Notes: generated from the sequence alone by a model not told the origin. DNA of 64,000 nt from an uncultured Leptolinea sp. (GCA_903828565.1 CAIKMQ010000003.1:62001-126000); one strand, 5' to 3'. Positions 51,910-61,392 are shown, numbered from the stretch's first letter. Translations and numbers: made by a program.

Positions 51910-52760
51910 GCGGCAATCCACAGAAAACTTTGATGGCAATCGTAGCCCACCCCGATGATGAGACCTTCGGCATGGGCGGCACACTGGCTTTGTATGCCAG
52001 CCGTGGCGTCCGTGTCTGCCTGGTATGTGCCACCCGTGGAGAGGCGGGTCAGGCGTTGCCGGGAACTCAGAAGAACTATGCCAGCCTGAGTGAACTGCGC
52101 GAAGCTGAATTACGGTGTGCGGCAGCGGCGTTGGGAGTATCTACCGTTCAATTGCTGGACTGTCGGGATTCGGGTATGGAAGGCTGGGAGAGCAGTCAGC
52201 ATCCACAGGCGCTCATCCAGGTTCCAACAAGACAACTGGCTGAGCAGCTGGCTGAGATCATTCGCCGGGAAAAGCCACAAGTGGTGATCACGCATGATCC
52301 GGTGGGCGGATACTTCCACCAGGATCACATCTCCCTGCATCAGGCTGTCAATGCCGCTTTTGAAGTTGTCGGAGATGCGGCCTGGAAAGGCAGTGGGCAG
52401 CCTGCATGGCAGCCTGACAGGCTTTTTTACAATACGATCGCGCGCGGGGTGTTGCGCTGGTTGGTGCGCCTGATGCCTGTCCTCGGGCAGGATCCGCGCT
52501 GTTGGGGTGAGAACCACGATGTGGACCTGACCCGGATTATCGCCGCGAATATTCCGATCCATGCGCGCATCTGTTATCGCGCGGTGGCAGATCAACGAAA
52601 CGCAGCCACCCGCTGCCATGCCAGCCAGGGTGGAACCAGGCAGGACCGTGGTATGGCCGGGTTACTGCGCGGCTGGTCACGTTCGCACGAGGTTTTCATG
52701 CAGGGATACCCTGCACCGGCAGACGGTGTTGTGAGATCTGATCTCTTTGAGGGAGTTTAA
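51903..52760 (+). CDS. PIG-L/LmbE-family deacetylase
   Basis: A 285-residue zinc deacetylase. Ala-His16-Pro-Asp-Asp19-Glu is the metal/catalytic motif, and Tyr-Phe-His-Gln-Asp-His the second metal motif. Relatives remove N-acetyl groups from GlcNAc-containing conjugates, for example in mycothiol (MshB) and bacillithiol (BshB) synthesis. Its stop shares a TTAA with the stop of the convergent GT4 gene, and GT4 enzymes (MshA, BshA) make the substrate of such deacetylases. The actual pathway is not established. Confidence 0.88.
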   Translation: MVSGNPQKTLMAIVAHPDDETFGMGGTLALYASRGVRVCLVCATRGEAGQALPGTQKNYASLSELREAELRCAAAALGVSTVQLLDCRDSGMEGWESSQHPQALIQVPTRQLAEQLAEIIRREKPQVVITHDPVGGYFHQDHISLHQAVNAAFEVVGDAAWKGSGQPAWQPDRLFYNTIARGVLRWLVRLMPVLGQDPRCWGENHDVDLTRIIAANIPIHARICYRAVADQRNAATRCHASQGGTRQDRGMAGLLRGWSRSHEVFMQGYPAPADGVVRSDLFEGV

Positions 52761-54013
52761 GGAGTTGTTTGAATAACACCCGTCAGTAATTGCTTGTACA
52801 GGTCGATCATCCTGCCGGCAATATTTTCCCAGGCATAATTCCGGGCATAGGCAGCTGCATTGATCCCGATATTCCTGCGCAGGTCATCATCCAGCAGCAG
52901 ACGGGTGAGGGTATCCGCCAGGGCAGTGATATCACCGGTAGGTACTGTAAAACCTGTCTCGCCGTTGCGTACCAGGTAAGCCAAGCCGCCGGCATTGGAG
53001 GTGACCACGGGGGTACCGCAGGCCATGGATTCCAGGGCTACCATGCCAAAGGATTCGTAGAAGGAAGGCATCACCAGACAGAGCGCTGCTGAGTAGTAAT
53101 AGGGCAATGTCGTCTGGTCGCGTTTACCGAGGAAGACCACCATATCATCCAACCCCAAACGATGACAAAGGGCCTTCAGGCGCGCCATCTCTGAATCGGA
53201 TTGGGCAGGTTGATCTTCCAGGTCGCCGCCGATGATTGCCAGGTGATACGGGCAGATGTCGCGGGTGCAATCTTCACGCATTCGCGCCAGCGCACGCAGC
53301 AGTGTATCCACGCCTTTCAGGGGTTCGATCCGACCTACAAAGAGCAGCATGCGGGCATCCGCGGGGATGGATATGGCGGCGCAAGCTTCATCCGGTGGGA
53401 TGGGGTAGAAGTAGCTCAGGTCTACTCCGGGCGGGATGACCACCAGGCGGGTTGGATCCACCCGGTAATGTGCCTGTAATTGCTCCACCTCATCTGGGGT
53501 GGCTGCTACCACGCGATCCGCAGCATCCAGCGCCTGCTGTTCCCCTTCCATCCGGTAAGCGCCTTCCACCTCATGACCGCGGGCAATGCGGTTCTTCACC
53601 GCGCTGAGGGTGTGGAACATCTGCACCATCGGTACACCCCATGTTCGTTTTAGATCAGCACCAGCCACACCAGACATCCAGTAATGAGTATGGATCAGGT
53701 CGTAACGCAGGTTTTTCTGCTCTGCGAAACGGCGCACCCCTTCGGTAAATGATGGAATGTGATTTGCCAACTCGCTTTTAGGCAATGGATGCTCGGGCCC
53801 GGCGGGGATATGCACAACACGGTTGCCGTAACCCAGGTCGTGCAGCACATGAGGGACATGCTCATCTTGCGAGCGGGTGAAGACATCCACGTGAACACCG
53901 CGTTTGCCCAGGAAGCGCGTTAGTTCGCGGACATAGACATTCATGCCGCCGGTGTCTTTGCCCCCCAGGATGGCCAGCGGGCAGGTGTGGTAAGAGAGCA
54001 TGGCAATACGCAT
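52757..54013 (-). CDS. GT4-family glycosyltransferase, MshA-like
   Basis: A 418-residue GT-B glycosyltransferase. The N terminus Ser-Tyr-His-Thr-Cys-Pro-Leu-Ala then Gly-Gly-Lys-Asp-Thr-Gly-Gly-Met-Asn-Val-Tyr-Val and His-Thr-His-Tyr-Trp-Met-Ser-Gly are like MshA and sucrose-phosphate-type enzymes. The C-terminal nucleotide-sugar site has Pro-Ser-Phe-Tyr-Glu-Ser-Phe-Gly-Met-Val-Ala-Leu-Glu-Ser-Met-Ala. Acceptor could be inositol phosphate, a lipid or another sugar. ATG 54013 follows TATACT by 8 bases. Confidence 0.88.
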   Translation of the reverse strand: MRIAMLSYHTCPLAILGGKDTGGMNVYVRELTRFLGKRGVHVDVFTRSQDEHVPHVLHDLGYGNRVVHIPAGPEHPLPKSELANHIPSFTEGVRRFAEQKNLRYDLIHTHYWMSGVAGADLKRTWGVPMVQMFHTLSAVKNRIARGHEVEGAYRMEGEQQALDAADRVVAATPDEVEQLQAHYRVDPTRLVVIPPGVDLSYFYPIPPDEACAAISIPADARMLLFVGRIEPLKGVDTLLRALARMREDCTRDICPYHLAIIGGDLEDQPAQSDSEMARLKALCHRLGLDDMVVFLGKRDQTTLPYYYSAALCLVMPSFYESFGMVALESMACGTPVVTSNAGGLAYLVRNGETGFTVPTGDITALADTLTRLLLDDDLRRNIGINAAAYARNYAWENIAGRMIDLYKQLLTGVIQTTP

Positions 54014-54021
54014 CAGTAAAA

Positions 54022-54027
54022 AGTATA
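54022..54027 (-). promoter_or_regulatory. -10 box (TATACT) for the GT4 gene
   Basis: TATACT 8 bases before ATG 54013. Confidence 0.6.
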
Positions 54028-54046
54028 TCAGACAAGCGAGGGGGGA

Positions 54047-54494
54047 TCAGTCTTGTTGAGAGGAATCGGTTCCTTGGAGAGCAGCTAGGATCTCCACGGG
54101 AGGTAATACTGGTACCAGTGCGGGTTGGTAGTCACGTGGGTTACGGGTAGCTATCATATCTGCATTGGTTTCCAACGCGCAAATCATCTGAACAGCATCC
54201 TCAAAATCCGGATAATCTAGATTGAGAGCTTTTTCAATGGTTGACAGTGTAACAGGGGCTATTTGCAGGATTTGGAACAGGCTGGTTAGGATGGCACGCG
54301 CATCCGCACTGGAGGACCCTTTTTTTTAGCAGGTAGAAAAAAGTGGTGACAGAATGCACTGAGATAAAACCATTAATCCGGTTGGTTTCAGCTGTAGCTA
54401 ACAATGTGGCACTGTTAGGATAAAACGGTTCACGTCGTTGCAACACATCAGGAATGATATTTGTGTCAAGTAAAACATTTGGTTACCTGGCCAT
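54047..54494 (-). pseudogene. PIN-domain toxin (VapC-like), disrupted
   Basis: Joining two frames gives a complete PIN protein of about 145 residues: Leu-Leu-Asp-Thr-Asn-Ile-Ile-Pro-Asp near the start, Arg-Arg-Glu-Pro-Phe, Asp-Phe-Glu-Asp-Ala, and Ala-Thr-Arg-Asn-Pro-Arg-Asp-Tyr near the end. Two lesions break it. A run of eight A (plus-strand T 54320-54327) has one base too many. At the N terminus, ATG 54494 meets an in-frame TAA at its fourth codon, while ATG 54478 needs one more T to reach the Leu-Leu-Asp frame. It follows the broken antitoxin by 6 bases. PIN toxins cleave RNA; this copy cannot make the full protein without frameshifting. Confidence 0.75.
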
Positions 54495-54500
54495 ATTTCT

Positions 54501-54718
54501 CTACAGATGGTCTTCGTAATCGCTTGTTGACAGGTTGGCAGGGATGCAGCCGGTTATCCGACTGACAATTGGGGCATCGGATAGAACTGATTGAGGAGGA
54601 AGACGGTTAAGAAAGGCTTCTACCAGGGCCGTCAGTGTCGTGTGGTGGGCTGCTGCGTTTTTTTTGAGTTCATAATCAGTACTTTTGGTAATCGAACGGT
54701 TAGTTTAGTCTCTTCCAT
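54501..54718 (-). pseudogene. Ribbon-helix-helix antitoxin, frameshifted
   Basis: Begins with AGGAGAG and ATG 54718, then Lys-Leu-Thr-Val-Arg-Leu-Pro, the start of a DUF6364/VapB-like antitoxin. The frame is lost at a run of eight A (plus-strand T 54658-54665). One extra A restores Ala-Ala-Ala-His-His-Thr-Thr-Leu-Thr-Ala-Leu-Val-Glu-Ala-Phe-Leu and a 72-residue protein ending at 54501. It is the antitoxin of the PIN gene just downstream. Assembly error in a homopolymer is possible. Confidence 0.7.
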
Positions 54719-54796
54719 TGTGCTCTCCTGACGTACATTATGCCTAAATATGTACGGCAACACAATGACCTTAGCTGCCCTCATTAATATTTGCGA

Positions 54797-55885
54797 TCAA
54801 GCACGGGCAGTGACGCGAGTGATGAAGGCATCCAGCCGCTCGACCATATTGACTTCACCGCTCTTGCTGTCTTCTTCAATGCTCATCAGCAGGCGATAGG
54901 CATGACGCAATTCTGACCGGGAGAATGCCGCTGCTTGTTTGATCAGATTCTTTGCCTGGAATTGTTGTACCTTTAATGTGACGCTCAAGGATTGCTGATC
55001 GACAGGGCCGGCAGCCTGGGCTTCACGGGTCCATAGAAGCTGACGGAAATGGCCGATCAGCATGATGAATAAAAAAGCCGGGTCGTTGCTTTCCAGCAGT
55101 TGATGGTGCAAGTCCAGCGCCTTCCGCGTATCGCGAGCCCCTAAGGCTTCCAGCATCTGCCAGATCTTGGCACTGGAAGAAAAAGTACAGATGGCCGATA
55201 TATCTTCCAGCTGCACCTCACGGCGCTTCCCCAGGTACAAATCCAGTTTCTCTACTTCCTGGCTTGTCTGGCGGGTATCGTTGCCGGTGTATGCAACCAA
55301 TTCTGTCGCGGCTTCTTCGCTGAAGCGTAATCCGCGGGCAGAACCTTCCTGCCGCACCCAGGCAACCATCTCAGCCGGTCTGGGTAATGCAAAGCTTTTC
55401 ATCCCGGCGATCTGTGCGTGTTCCCGGACCCATTTAACCAGGTAATGGGTCTCTTTCAATACAGACCAGACCGTATTCTTAGTACTCCACTCGTATTTCG
55501 ATTCGTCCCCTATCACCATCACCAGGCGGGTAGTCTCAGGCAATGTGTCCAGCAGGGTGATCAGCTTCTTTTTTTTCTCAGCAGCGCTTCCCCTCTCAAC
55601 GGTATCGCTTTCTACTCCTTCATCCTCCGCTTCGCCTTTTTTTGCCCGCGCGGCAGGCAGTGGATTATCCAGCACCACCAGGCGCTGCGGTGTAAAGAAG
55701 GGGATGGAGTGGACGGCAGTCTGGATCTCTTCCGGCCGGTCCACCGCCGCATCCAGCCGGCTGACGTTCAACTCACCCATTTCCGTACTATTGAAGCTGG
55801 TGATGATCTTACGCAATTCACGGTCTATGCCGTATTCATCATCTCCATGCAGAATTAGTATTCTCGTATCGCCCATATCGGTCAT
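54797..55885 (-). CDS. holA: DNA polymerase III subunit delta
   Basis: A 362-residue clamp-loader subunit. The N-terminal Ile-Leu-Ile-Leu-His-Gly-Asp-Asp-Glu-Tyr, an AAA-like fold with no functional P-loop, and the C-terminal helical collar with Lys-Gln-Ala-Ala-Ala-Phe and Leu-Leu-x-Ile-Glu-Glu-Asp-x-Lys-Ser-Gly fit HolA. A charged insert (Glu/Lys-rich, about 84-112) is unusual but not disruptive. It follows DUF6391 by 3 bases and shares a transcript with radA. The start could also be the internal ATG at 55876. Confidence 0.88.
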   Translation of the reverse strand: MTDMGDTRILILHGDDEYGIDRELRKIITSFNSTEMGELNVSRLDAAVDRPEEIQTAVHSIPFFTPQRLVVLDNPLPAARAKKGEAEDEGVESDTVERGSAAEKKKKLITLLDTLPETTRLVMVIGDESKYEWSTKNTVWSVLKETHYLVKWVREHAQIAGMKSFALPRPAEMVAWVRQEGSARGLRFSEEAATELVAYTGNDTRQTSQEVEKLDLYLGKRREVQLEDISAICTFSSSAKIWQMLEALGARDTRKALDLHHQLLESNDPAFLFIMLIGHFRQLLWTREAQAAGPVDQQSLSVTLKVQQFQAKNLIKQAAAFSRSELRHAYRLLMSIEEDSKSGEVNMVERLDAFITRVTARA

Positions 55886-55888
55886 TTT

Positions 55889-56398
55889 TCACCCGCGGGT
55901 TGAAACGCGTGAGAGCCTGATCTTCCCCTTACCAAAAATCCGGATATTCGTTATCTGCATGGCCCCTGGCTGCGCGCAGGTTGTCACCTGGGTCTGCAGC
56001 CTGGTTCCCAAAGGTTGAGCGACAACGGCTCCCAGCATTGCCAGAGTGATGACTAGCGGCAGGCGATCGAGCTTTTGCCGGTACCCACCCTTCACACCGA
56101 GCATACCCAGCCAGGCCAGGCTGCCAGCAACGATGCCGGTGACAGCGTAACCAGTGCCACAACCGGCGTGATATGCCAGCCGGCGTTCACCCCCGCGCAG
56201 GCGGGTCAACCCATCCACCACTGCGGCAGAAAGCGCGTCCACTTCCACAGAACCCACTACCCAGAATCCGGCGGCATCCGACAAACCCGCCAGCGATCTT
56301 CCCGGCAAACGGGAGGAAAGGATATTGAGCGTTGTATGTTCTAAAGCGTGGTTGCGCCGGATACGCGAGATCCATGGGAGATCGAGAAATTTGAGCAT
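55889..56398 (-). CDS. DUF6391-like membrane protein
   Basis: A 169-residue protein. Arg-Arg-Asn-His-Ala-Leu-Glu-His-Thr-Thr near residue 15, then Gly-Leu-Ser-Asp-Ala-Ala-Gly-Phe, then two hydrophobic segments (about 100-120, 118-140) fit DUF6391, a family of unknown function common in Chloroflexota and cyanobacteria. It overlaps the radA stop by one base (TAATG) and lies between radA and holA, two replication/repair genes, but no direct role is known. Confidence 0.65.
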   Translation of the reverse strand: MLKFLDLPWISRIRRNHALEHTTLNILSSRLPGRSLAGLSDAAGFWVVGSVEVDALSAAVVDGLTRLRGGERRLAYHAGCGTGYAVTGIVAGSLAWLGMLGVKGGYRQKLDRLPLVITLAMLGAVVAQPLGTRLQTQVTTCAQPGAMQITNIRIFGKGKIRLSRVSTRG

Positions 56399-57852
56399 TA
56401 GGTGTCTTTCTGTTGAGAAGCGATGATACGCGGCTTGCGTTCCGCTGGCGGAGGCGGGGTTTCAAGGGTTAACAGGGCATGGCCGAGGGCTTCACGCAAC
56501 GAGCGGGCTTCGATCACGGTGATGCCCACCGGGTAATTCTCGCCCCCGCGCAGCCGTTTGGGTACCACCGCGGTCTTAAAGCCGAGTTTAGTTGCCTCGC
56601 GCAGGCGGGCCATCATCTGGCTTGCCTGGCGCAACTCTCCAGAGAGGCCGATCTCACCGATCAGGATCGTGTCTGCTTTGACAGGGATATCGCGGAATGA
56701 AGATGCGATCGCAGCCGCCAGTGCCAGATCCGCAGCCGGTTCTGTGATACGCAATCCGCTGACCACATTGGCATAAATATCCTGTTCCATCAGGTTGATC
56801 CCCACGCGGCGGGTGAGCACAGCAGCGATCAATAGAACGCGATTCAGATCGAAACCATTTGCGGTGCGGCGTGGATTTCCGAAGGAAGTGTGGTTGGTCA
56901 ACGCCTGCACCTCCACCAGAAGCGGACGTGTGCCTTCCATAGTCACCGCAATGGCAGACCCGGGAGCATTCGCCATGCGTTCTGTCAAGAAGGCTTCTGA
57001 GGGATTGATGATCTCCACCATGCCGCGTTCGCGCATTTCAAATACACCGATCTCTGAGGTAGCCCCAAAACGGTTCTTGACTGAACGCAGCAACCTGAAA
57101 GATTGATAACGGTCGCCTTCCAGGTACAAGACGGTATCCACAATATGTTCCAGCACCCGCGGGCCGGCAATTAGCCCTTCTTTGGTGACATGGCCGATGA
57201 GAAAAACGGTAATGTTGGCAGTTTTTGCCAGTTCCCGTAACCGGGATGCTGTTTCGCGCACCTGAGAAAATGAACCGGCTGATGATTTCATTTCAGGCAG
57301 GTAGACTGTCTGGATGGAATCGATAATCAATATCTCGGGTCGGGTGATCTCTACATGTTGAAAAATGGTATCCAAGTTGGTTTCTGTGACCAGAAGCAGG
57401 TCATCAGGTTCTTTGTTCTCACCCTCCTGCGTATGGTGCAGCCGGGTAGCCCGCATGCGGATCTGGCGTTCAGATTCTTCTCCCGAGGCATACAGCACAC
57501 GGTGGTGAGCAGCCATCTCCACTGCCAGTTGCAGCAGCAGGGTGGATTTGCCGATCCCGGGGTCTCCGCCGATCAAAACGATGGAGCCAGGCACAATACC
57601 TCCACCCAAAACGCGGGCAAACTCACCGATCGGCAGCGGCATACGCTCTTCATCATCCACGCTAATCTCTGCCAGCCGGCGTGGGGTGGAACGGCTACTA
57701 AGGTGCCCGGCTTTTTCAACGGCTGATGATGGTGGGGTGATCAGCTCTTCCACCATTGTCCCCCAGGCTCCGCAGCGCGGACATTTTCCGATCTGCTGGG
57801 GGGATGTGCGTCCGCAGTTCTGGCAGACAAACTGGCTGTGTGTTTTTGGCAT
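56398..57852 (-). CDS. radA: DNA repair protein RadA/Sms
   Basis: A 484-residue RecA-like helicase that processes recombination branches. N-terminal C4 zinc finger (Cys10, Cys13, Cys24, Cys27), Walker A Gly-x2-Pro-Gly-Ile-Gly-Lys-Ser-Thr (95-104), the RadA-specific Lys-Asn-Arg-Phe-Gly motif, and a C-terminal Lon-protease-like domain are all visible. ATG 57852 is 6 bases after TATAAT, whereas the longer frame from 57909 lacks the right N terminus. Confidence 0.95.
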   Translation of the reverse strand: MPKTHSQFVCQNCGRTSPQQIGKCPRCGAWGTMVEELITPPSSAVEKAGHLSSRSTPRRLAEISVDDEERMPLPIGEFARVLGGGIVPGSIVLIGGDPGIGKSTLLLQLAVEMAAHHRVLYASGEESERQIRMRATRLHHTQEGENKEPDDLLLVTETNLDTIFQHVEITRPEILIIDSIQTVYLPEMKSSAGSFSQVRETASRLRELAKTANITVFLIGHVTKEGLIAGPRVLEHIVDTVLYLEGDRYQSFRLLRSVKNRFGATSEIGVFEMRERGMVEIINPSEAFLTERMANAPGSAIAVTMEGTRPLLVEVQALTNHTSFGNPRRTANGFDLNRVLLIAAVLTRRVGINLMEQDIYANVVSGLRITEPAADLALAAAIASSFRDIPVKADTILIGEIGLSGELRQASQMMARLREATKLGFKTAVVPKRLRGGENYPVGITVIEARSLREALGHALLTLETPPPPAERKPRIIASQQKDT

Positions 57853-57858
57853 AAGGAT

Positions 57859-57864
57859 ATTATA
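57859..57864 (-). promoter_or_regulatory. -10 box (TATAAT) for radA
   Basis: Perfect TATAAT, 6 bases before ATG 57852. The remaining 58-kb divergent gap of about 250 bases is AT-rich and holds no other gene I can support. Confidence 0.65.
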
Positions 57865-58111
57865 GCCTTGATGAAGAGCAGGATCTTCCGGGATATTAGA
57901 TAAACACATAGAACACCCGGTTTCTATAAAATAAATAATTGGATTGATCTAACGATTTCCTTAACGATGAATTAAGAACAGATACTATGCTGGCAATCGT
58001 GTTCTGTGGGTGTAAAATGTAAAGTCGGGACTCGCCGCATGGCTGCTCCTTCATCTGTACTGCGTGCCTTATCGGGTAATTTATACGCGCCTGGTAGTAA
58101 AAAGGATCAAT

Positions 58112-59365
58112 ATGTCGCAAGAAACTATCAAGAAAAAAGCCCCCATGCTTACCCCATTACTGCTCCTCTTCATGGCAGCCATGGTGTTGGCAAATACTGG
58201 CGGTAATATGTATGGACCGCTGGAAGCTCTCTACCTTAAGGACTTAGGCGCCGGTATCGGTCAGATTGGCCTCTTCTACACCTTGTCACAGATCATTCCG
58301 CTCCTTCTGCAGATCCTTGGCGGGTGGATCTCTGACACCCTCGGCCGATTGAAAGCGATCGCGATCGGCAGCGTGATCGGGATCTTTGTGTACATTCCCC
58401 TGTTACTGGCAAACCGCTGGGAGTGGGTACTGGCATCCTCTGTGCTGGGGGCTATGACCCGTGCTCTGGTGGGGCCAAGTTTTGATGCGTTCATTGCGGA
58501 TCATTCTGCCCCTGAGAACCGGGCCAGGTTGTTTGGCATCACACAAACTCTTTTTAGTATCGTTTCGGTGGTTGGCCCGCTGTTGGGCGGTTACCTGGTT
58601 GAGAAGCATGGTTTCAAGTACATGCTTGCGATAGCAGCGATCCTTTACATCTTCGCAACGGTTATCCGTGTATTGATGGCCCGTGAAGCCAGCCGTACGC
58701 AAACGGGTGAGAAACCCGCGCTTTCCATAACTTCACTTAAGAAGAATATGGGTGCCATGTTTGGTTTGATCCTGGCGGGTGGCTTGTTTACCTGGATCAT
58801 GATCACCGACGGGGTGCGGGATATTTTCTTTAATATGTCCTTTAGTTTCCTCTCCATTTATATGCAGGATGTTGCCAGCCTGACGATCAGCCAGATCGGT
58901 ATTATGAACAGTATCTTTGGAGTAGCCAGCATGGCCGTGATGATCCCTGCCGGCTGGCTGGCCGATAAGACCGGTGAGCGGGTGAATATAGCCATCGCCT
59001 TCGTTTTCATGGCAGTGGCCATCGGCATGATGGCTCTTCTTCCGCCATCCAGCCCGGCATGGATGTACGGCCTGGGGTGGGTACTGGCTGGCATCGGCAG
59101 TGGATTGGCCGCACCGGCTTACCAGTCACTGATCAGCAAGTCTGTGCCGGCTCACCTGAGAGGCGTGGCTTTCGGGCTCTTTAGCACCAGCCTGGGATTG
59201 GTTTCACTGCCAGCCCCGCTGATCGGCAGTTATTTGTGGGAGCATTTCTCCCCCCAAACGCCGTTCATGATCACAGCCATCGTTTCCATGCTATCCATCA
59301 TCCCGGTGTGGTTGTTCTTCAAAGTGCCACCGACCGAAAAACCTTCTGAGCCTCTGGCATCGTAA
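58112..59365 (+). CDS. Major facilitator superfamily transporter
   Basis: A 417-residue protein with twelve hydrophobic segments in two six-helix halves. The loop between helices 2 and 3 has Gly-Gly-Trp-Ile-Ser-Asp-Thr-Leu-Gly-Arg, and the matching loop in the second half Gly-Trp-Leu-Ala-Asp-Lys-Thr-Gly-Glu, as in drug/H+ antiporters. Substrate unknown. ATG 58112 has AAGGA 6 bases before it; a longer frame from 58064 lacks a ribosome-binding site. Confidence 0.88.
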   Translation: MSQETIKKKAPMLTPLLLLFMAAMVLANTGGNMYGPLEALYLKDLGAGIGQIGLFYTLSQIIPLLLQILGGWISDTLGRLKAIAIGSVIGIFVYIPLLLANRWEWVLASSVLGAMTRALVGPSFDAFIADHSAPENRARLFGITQTLFSIVSVVGPLLGGYLVEKHGFKYMLAIAAILYIFATVIRVLMAREASRTQTGEKPALSITSLKKNMGAMFGLILAGGLFTWIMITDGVRDIFFNMSFSFLSIYMQDVASLTISQIGIMNSIFGVASMAVMIPAGWLADKTGERVNIAIAFVFMAVAIGMMALLPPSSPAWMYGLGWVLAGIGSGLAAPAYQSLISKSVPAHLRGVAFGLFSTSLGLVSLPAPLIGSYLWEHFSPQTPFMITAIVSMLSIIPVWLFFKVPPTEKPSEPLAS

Positions 59366-59378
59366 ACAGAAATAATAA

Positions 59379-59409
59379 AGAACCGGCTGGCTAATCGCCA
59401 GCCGGTTCT
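59379..59409. terminator. Bidirectional terminator
   Basis: A 12-bp perfect stem (59379-59390 with 59398-59409), 7-base loop, between the convergent MFS and holin-like genes. Confidence 0.8.
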
Positions 59410-59425
59410 GTTTGATCAGGTGAAA

Positions 59426-59797
59426 TTACTTTGCTTTGATCTTTTTGCCGACAACAGAAAGTGTGAAACTGACCAGGCTGATGATAAGGGCACCAAGCAC
59501 CGCAGTCCAGAACCCGTTTACCTGGAATTGCAGGCCGACCAGCCCCGAAATAAACCCGGTTGCCATGAGCATAAGCGCATTGGCGATGAAGGTAAACAGT
59601 CCCAGGGTGAGGACATACAGGCCGCAAGTCACCAGTGAGAACAGTGGTTTTATCACCGCGTTCACCAAGCCAAAGATAAGCGCTACGAGCAGCACGGTCA
59701 ACCATTTTGGTTCCCCTACGGTAATTCCGGGCAGGAGCCAGGCAATGGCGGCGATGGCGATGATGTTTACGATCCAGCGTGATATGAACGATTTCAT
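59426..59797 (-). CDS. Phage holin family IV-like membrane protein
   Basis: A 123-residue protein with four hydrophobic segments. Trp-Leu-Leu-Pro-Gly-Ile-Thr near residue 20 and Asn-Ala-Val-Ile-Lys-Pro-Leu-Phe near 48 match the superfamily IV holin-like proteins (COG1950). These are widespread housekeeping membrane proteins in bacteria and seldom true holins; no phage genes are nearby. AGGAGG precedes the start. Confidence 0.85.
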   Translation of the reverse strand: MKSFISRWIVNIIAIAAIAWLLPGITVGEPKWLTVLLVALIFGLVNAVIKPLFSLVTCGLYVLTLGLFTFIANALMLMATGFISGLVGLQFQVNGFWTAVLGALIISLVSFTLSVVGKKIKAK

Positions 59798-59903
59798 AAG
59801 TTCCTCCTTACATTAATACGCCGGGCAGAGTGAATAGTTGCACGGTGAATTTGATACAATACAACACGTATTGATAAGTATAGACCGAATAAAAGGTTCT
59901 GAC

Positions 59904-61343
59904 TTGAATAATTGGCCTTCCAACCCTCTGATCTACGAGATCAACACCCCAGTCTGGTTAAATGAATTGTCTCAGCGTCAAAAGCGTGATGTAACGTTGG
60001 GGACCGTTCCCCCGGAAGCGTGGAACGAGCTGGCCGGTGCGGGTTTTGATGCTGTCTGGTTCATGGGTGTCTGGCAGCGCAGCCCGGAGGGTGTGCGAAT
60101 ATCGAATGGGCATGAAGGGCTGCGCCAGGAATTTTTCAAGGCGTTACCAGATTTTTCCAGAGTGGATAACCTGGGTTCAGCATACTCTATTCGCTCGTAT
60201 GAAGTTGATGAACGCTGGGGAGGCCGTTCCGGATTGGCGGAAGCGCGGCGGCAGCTGGCAAGCCGCGGACTCCGCTTGCTGCTGGATTACGTGCCGAACC
60301 ATGTGGCGCGAGACCATGACTGGGTGCTGGATCACCCGGAGTATTTCATTTCAGCCAGCCGAAAAGAGTTGATGAACGATCCGCGGGAGTATTTTGAAAG
60401 CGCCGGGCGGGTGATCGCTTGCGGCAAGGACCCCAACTTCCCTGCCTGGGAGGATGTGGCGCAGGTCAATGCTTTCAACCCTGGTTTTCGCATGGCGGCC
60501 CGGGCAACCGTACTGGATATTGCCGGCCAGTGTGACGGCGTGCGCTGTGACATGGCTATGCTGCTGTTGGACCGCATCTTTTCCACGACATGGGGTGGAA
60601 AAGATGGCCAGGCGCTGCCCACCCCTTTCTGGAAGGAAGTGACCGGAGCTGTTAAACGCCAGTTTCCCGATTTTCTGTTTATCGCTGAAGCATACTGGGG
60701 CACTGAACCCGAATTGGTGAAGGAAGGCTTTTCTTACTGCTATGACAAGGAGTTTTATGACCGGTTGAAGCAGGGAGACTCCCGCGGTGTTGCCGAAAGC
60801 TTGATACAGGCAGGTCCACATCCACGGACGGTGCGTTTCATCGAGAACCATGATGAAGCCAGAGCCGCTGTGGCTTTCCCGCAGGAACGAGCCAAAGCGG
60901 CAGCTTTCATACTGGCAACCATACCGGGAGCGCGCCTCTTCCATCAGGGGCAGCTGGAAGGGCGGACTCTCCGCTTACCCGTCTTTTTGCACCGCTGGGG
61001 AGTGGAAATGCCCGATAAAAAACTCCTCGATTTCTACCGCGGGCTGCTGCGCTTCATCCAGACCCCTTCCCTGAAAACCGGAGAGTGGGAGTTCCTGGGG
61101 TCAACGCAAGAACCCTGCCTGGCATGGACATGGAAAAACAAAGCTGAATGGATTGTAGCTGTGGTGAATTATTCTGCATCTCCTGCAGAACGAGTGTTGG
61201 ATATACCTTTTGAGTGCCGGCTTGCAGCGGATGGCTTTTCATCCCCCGGCTCAACTATTGAGGTACACCCGGACGGGAAGAGTGCTTTGAAGGTGAAGAT
61301 GCCAGGCTGGGGGTATACCCTGGCGCGTTTACACCCGGTGTGA
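59904..61343 (+). CDS. GH13-family alpha-amylase-like enzyme
   Basis: About 479 residues. The GH13 barrel has Asp-Tyr-Val-Pro-Asn-His (region I), Gly-Val-Arg-Cys-Asp-Met-Ala with the nucleophile Asp, Phe-Ile-Ala-Glu-Ala-Tyr with the acid/base Glu, and Glu-Asn-His-Asp-Glu with the third Asp. It has no signal peptide, so it likely acts on intracellular glucans or maltodextrin. The start is uncertain: TTG 59904 with AAAAGG 7 bases upstream is preferred over TTG 59838, which precedes the expected N terminus. Confidence 0.85.
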   Translation: MNNWPSNPLIYEINTPVWLNELSQRQKRDVTLGTVPPEAWNELAGAGFDAVWFMGVWQRSPEGVRISNGHEGLRQEFFKALPDFSRVDNLGSAYSIRSYEVDERWGGRSGLAEARRQLASRGLRLLLDYVPNHVARDHDWVLDHPEYFISASRKELMNDPREYFESAGRVIACGKDPNFPAWEDVAQVNAFNPGFRMAARATVLDIAGQCDGVRCDMAMLLLDRIFSTTWGGKDGQALPTPFWKEVTGAVKRQFPDFLFIAEAYWGTEPELVKEGFSYCYDKEFYDRLKQGDSRGVAESLIQAGPHPRTVRFIENHDEARAAVAFPQERAKAAAFILATIPGARLFHQGQLEGRTLRLPVFLHRWGVEMPDKKLLDFYRGLLRFIQTPSLKTGEWEFLGSTQEPCLAWTWKNKAEWIVAVVNYSASPAERVLDIPFECRLAADGFSSPGSTIEVHPDGKSALKVKMPGWGYTLARLHPV

Positions 61344-61377
61344 TTCCTCGACCGGGTCAGCAGCCCAGGTAAAATGC

Positions 61378-61383
61378 TATACT
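61378..61383 (+). promoter_or_regulatory. -10 box (TATACT) for guaA
   Basis: TATACT ending 9 bases before ATG 61393. Confidence 0.6.
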
Positions 61384-61392
61384 AGAAGTACC

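Noticed and set aside
59426-59797. Holin as evidence of a prophage
   Set aside because: The superfamily IV holin-like family is common on chromosomes, and no phage structural, lysis or integrase genes are near.
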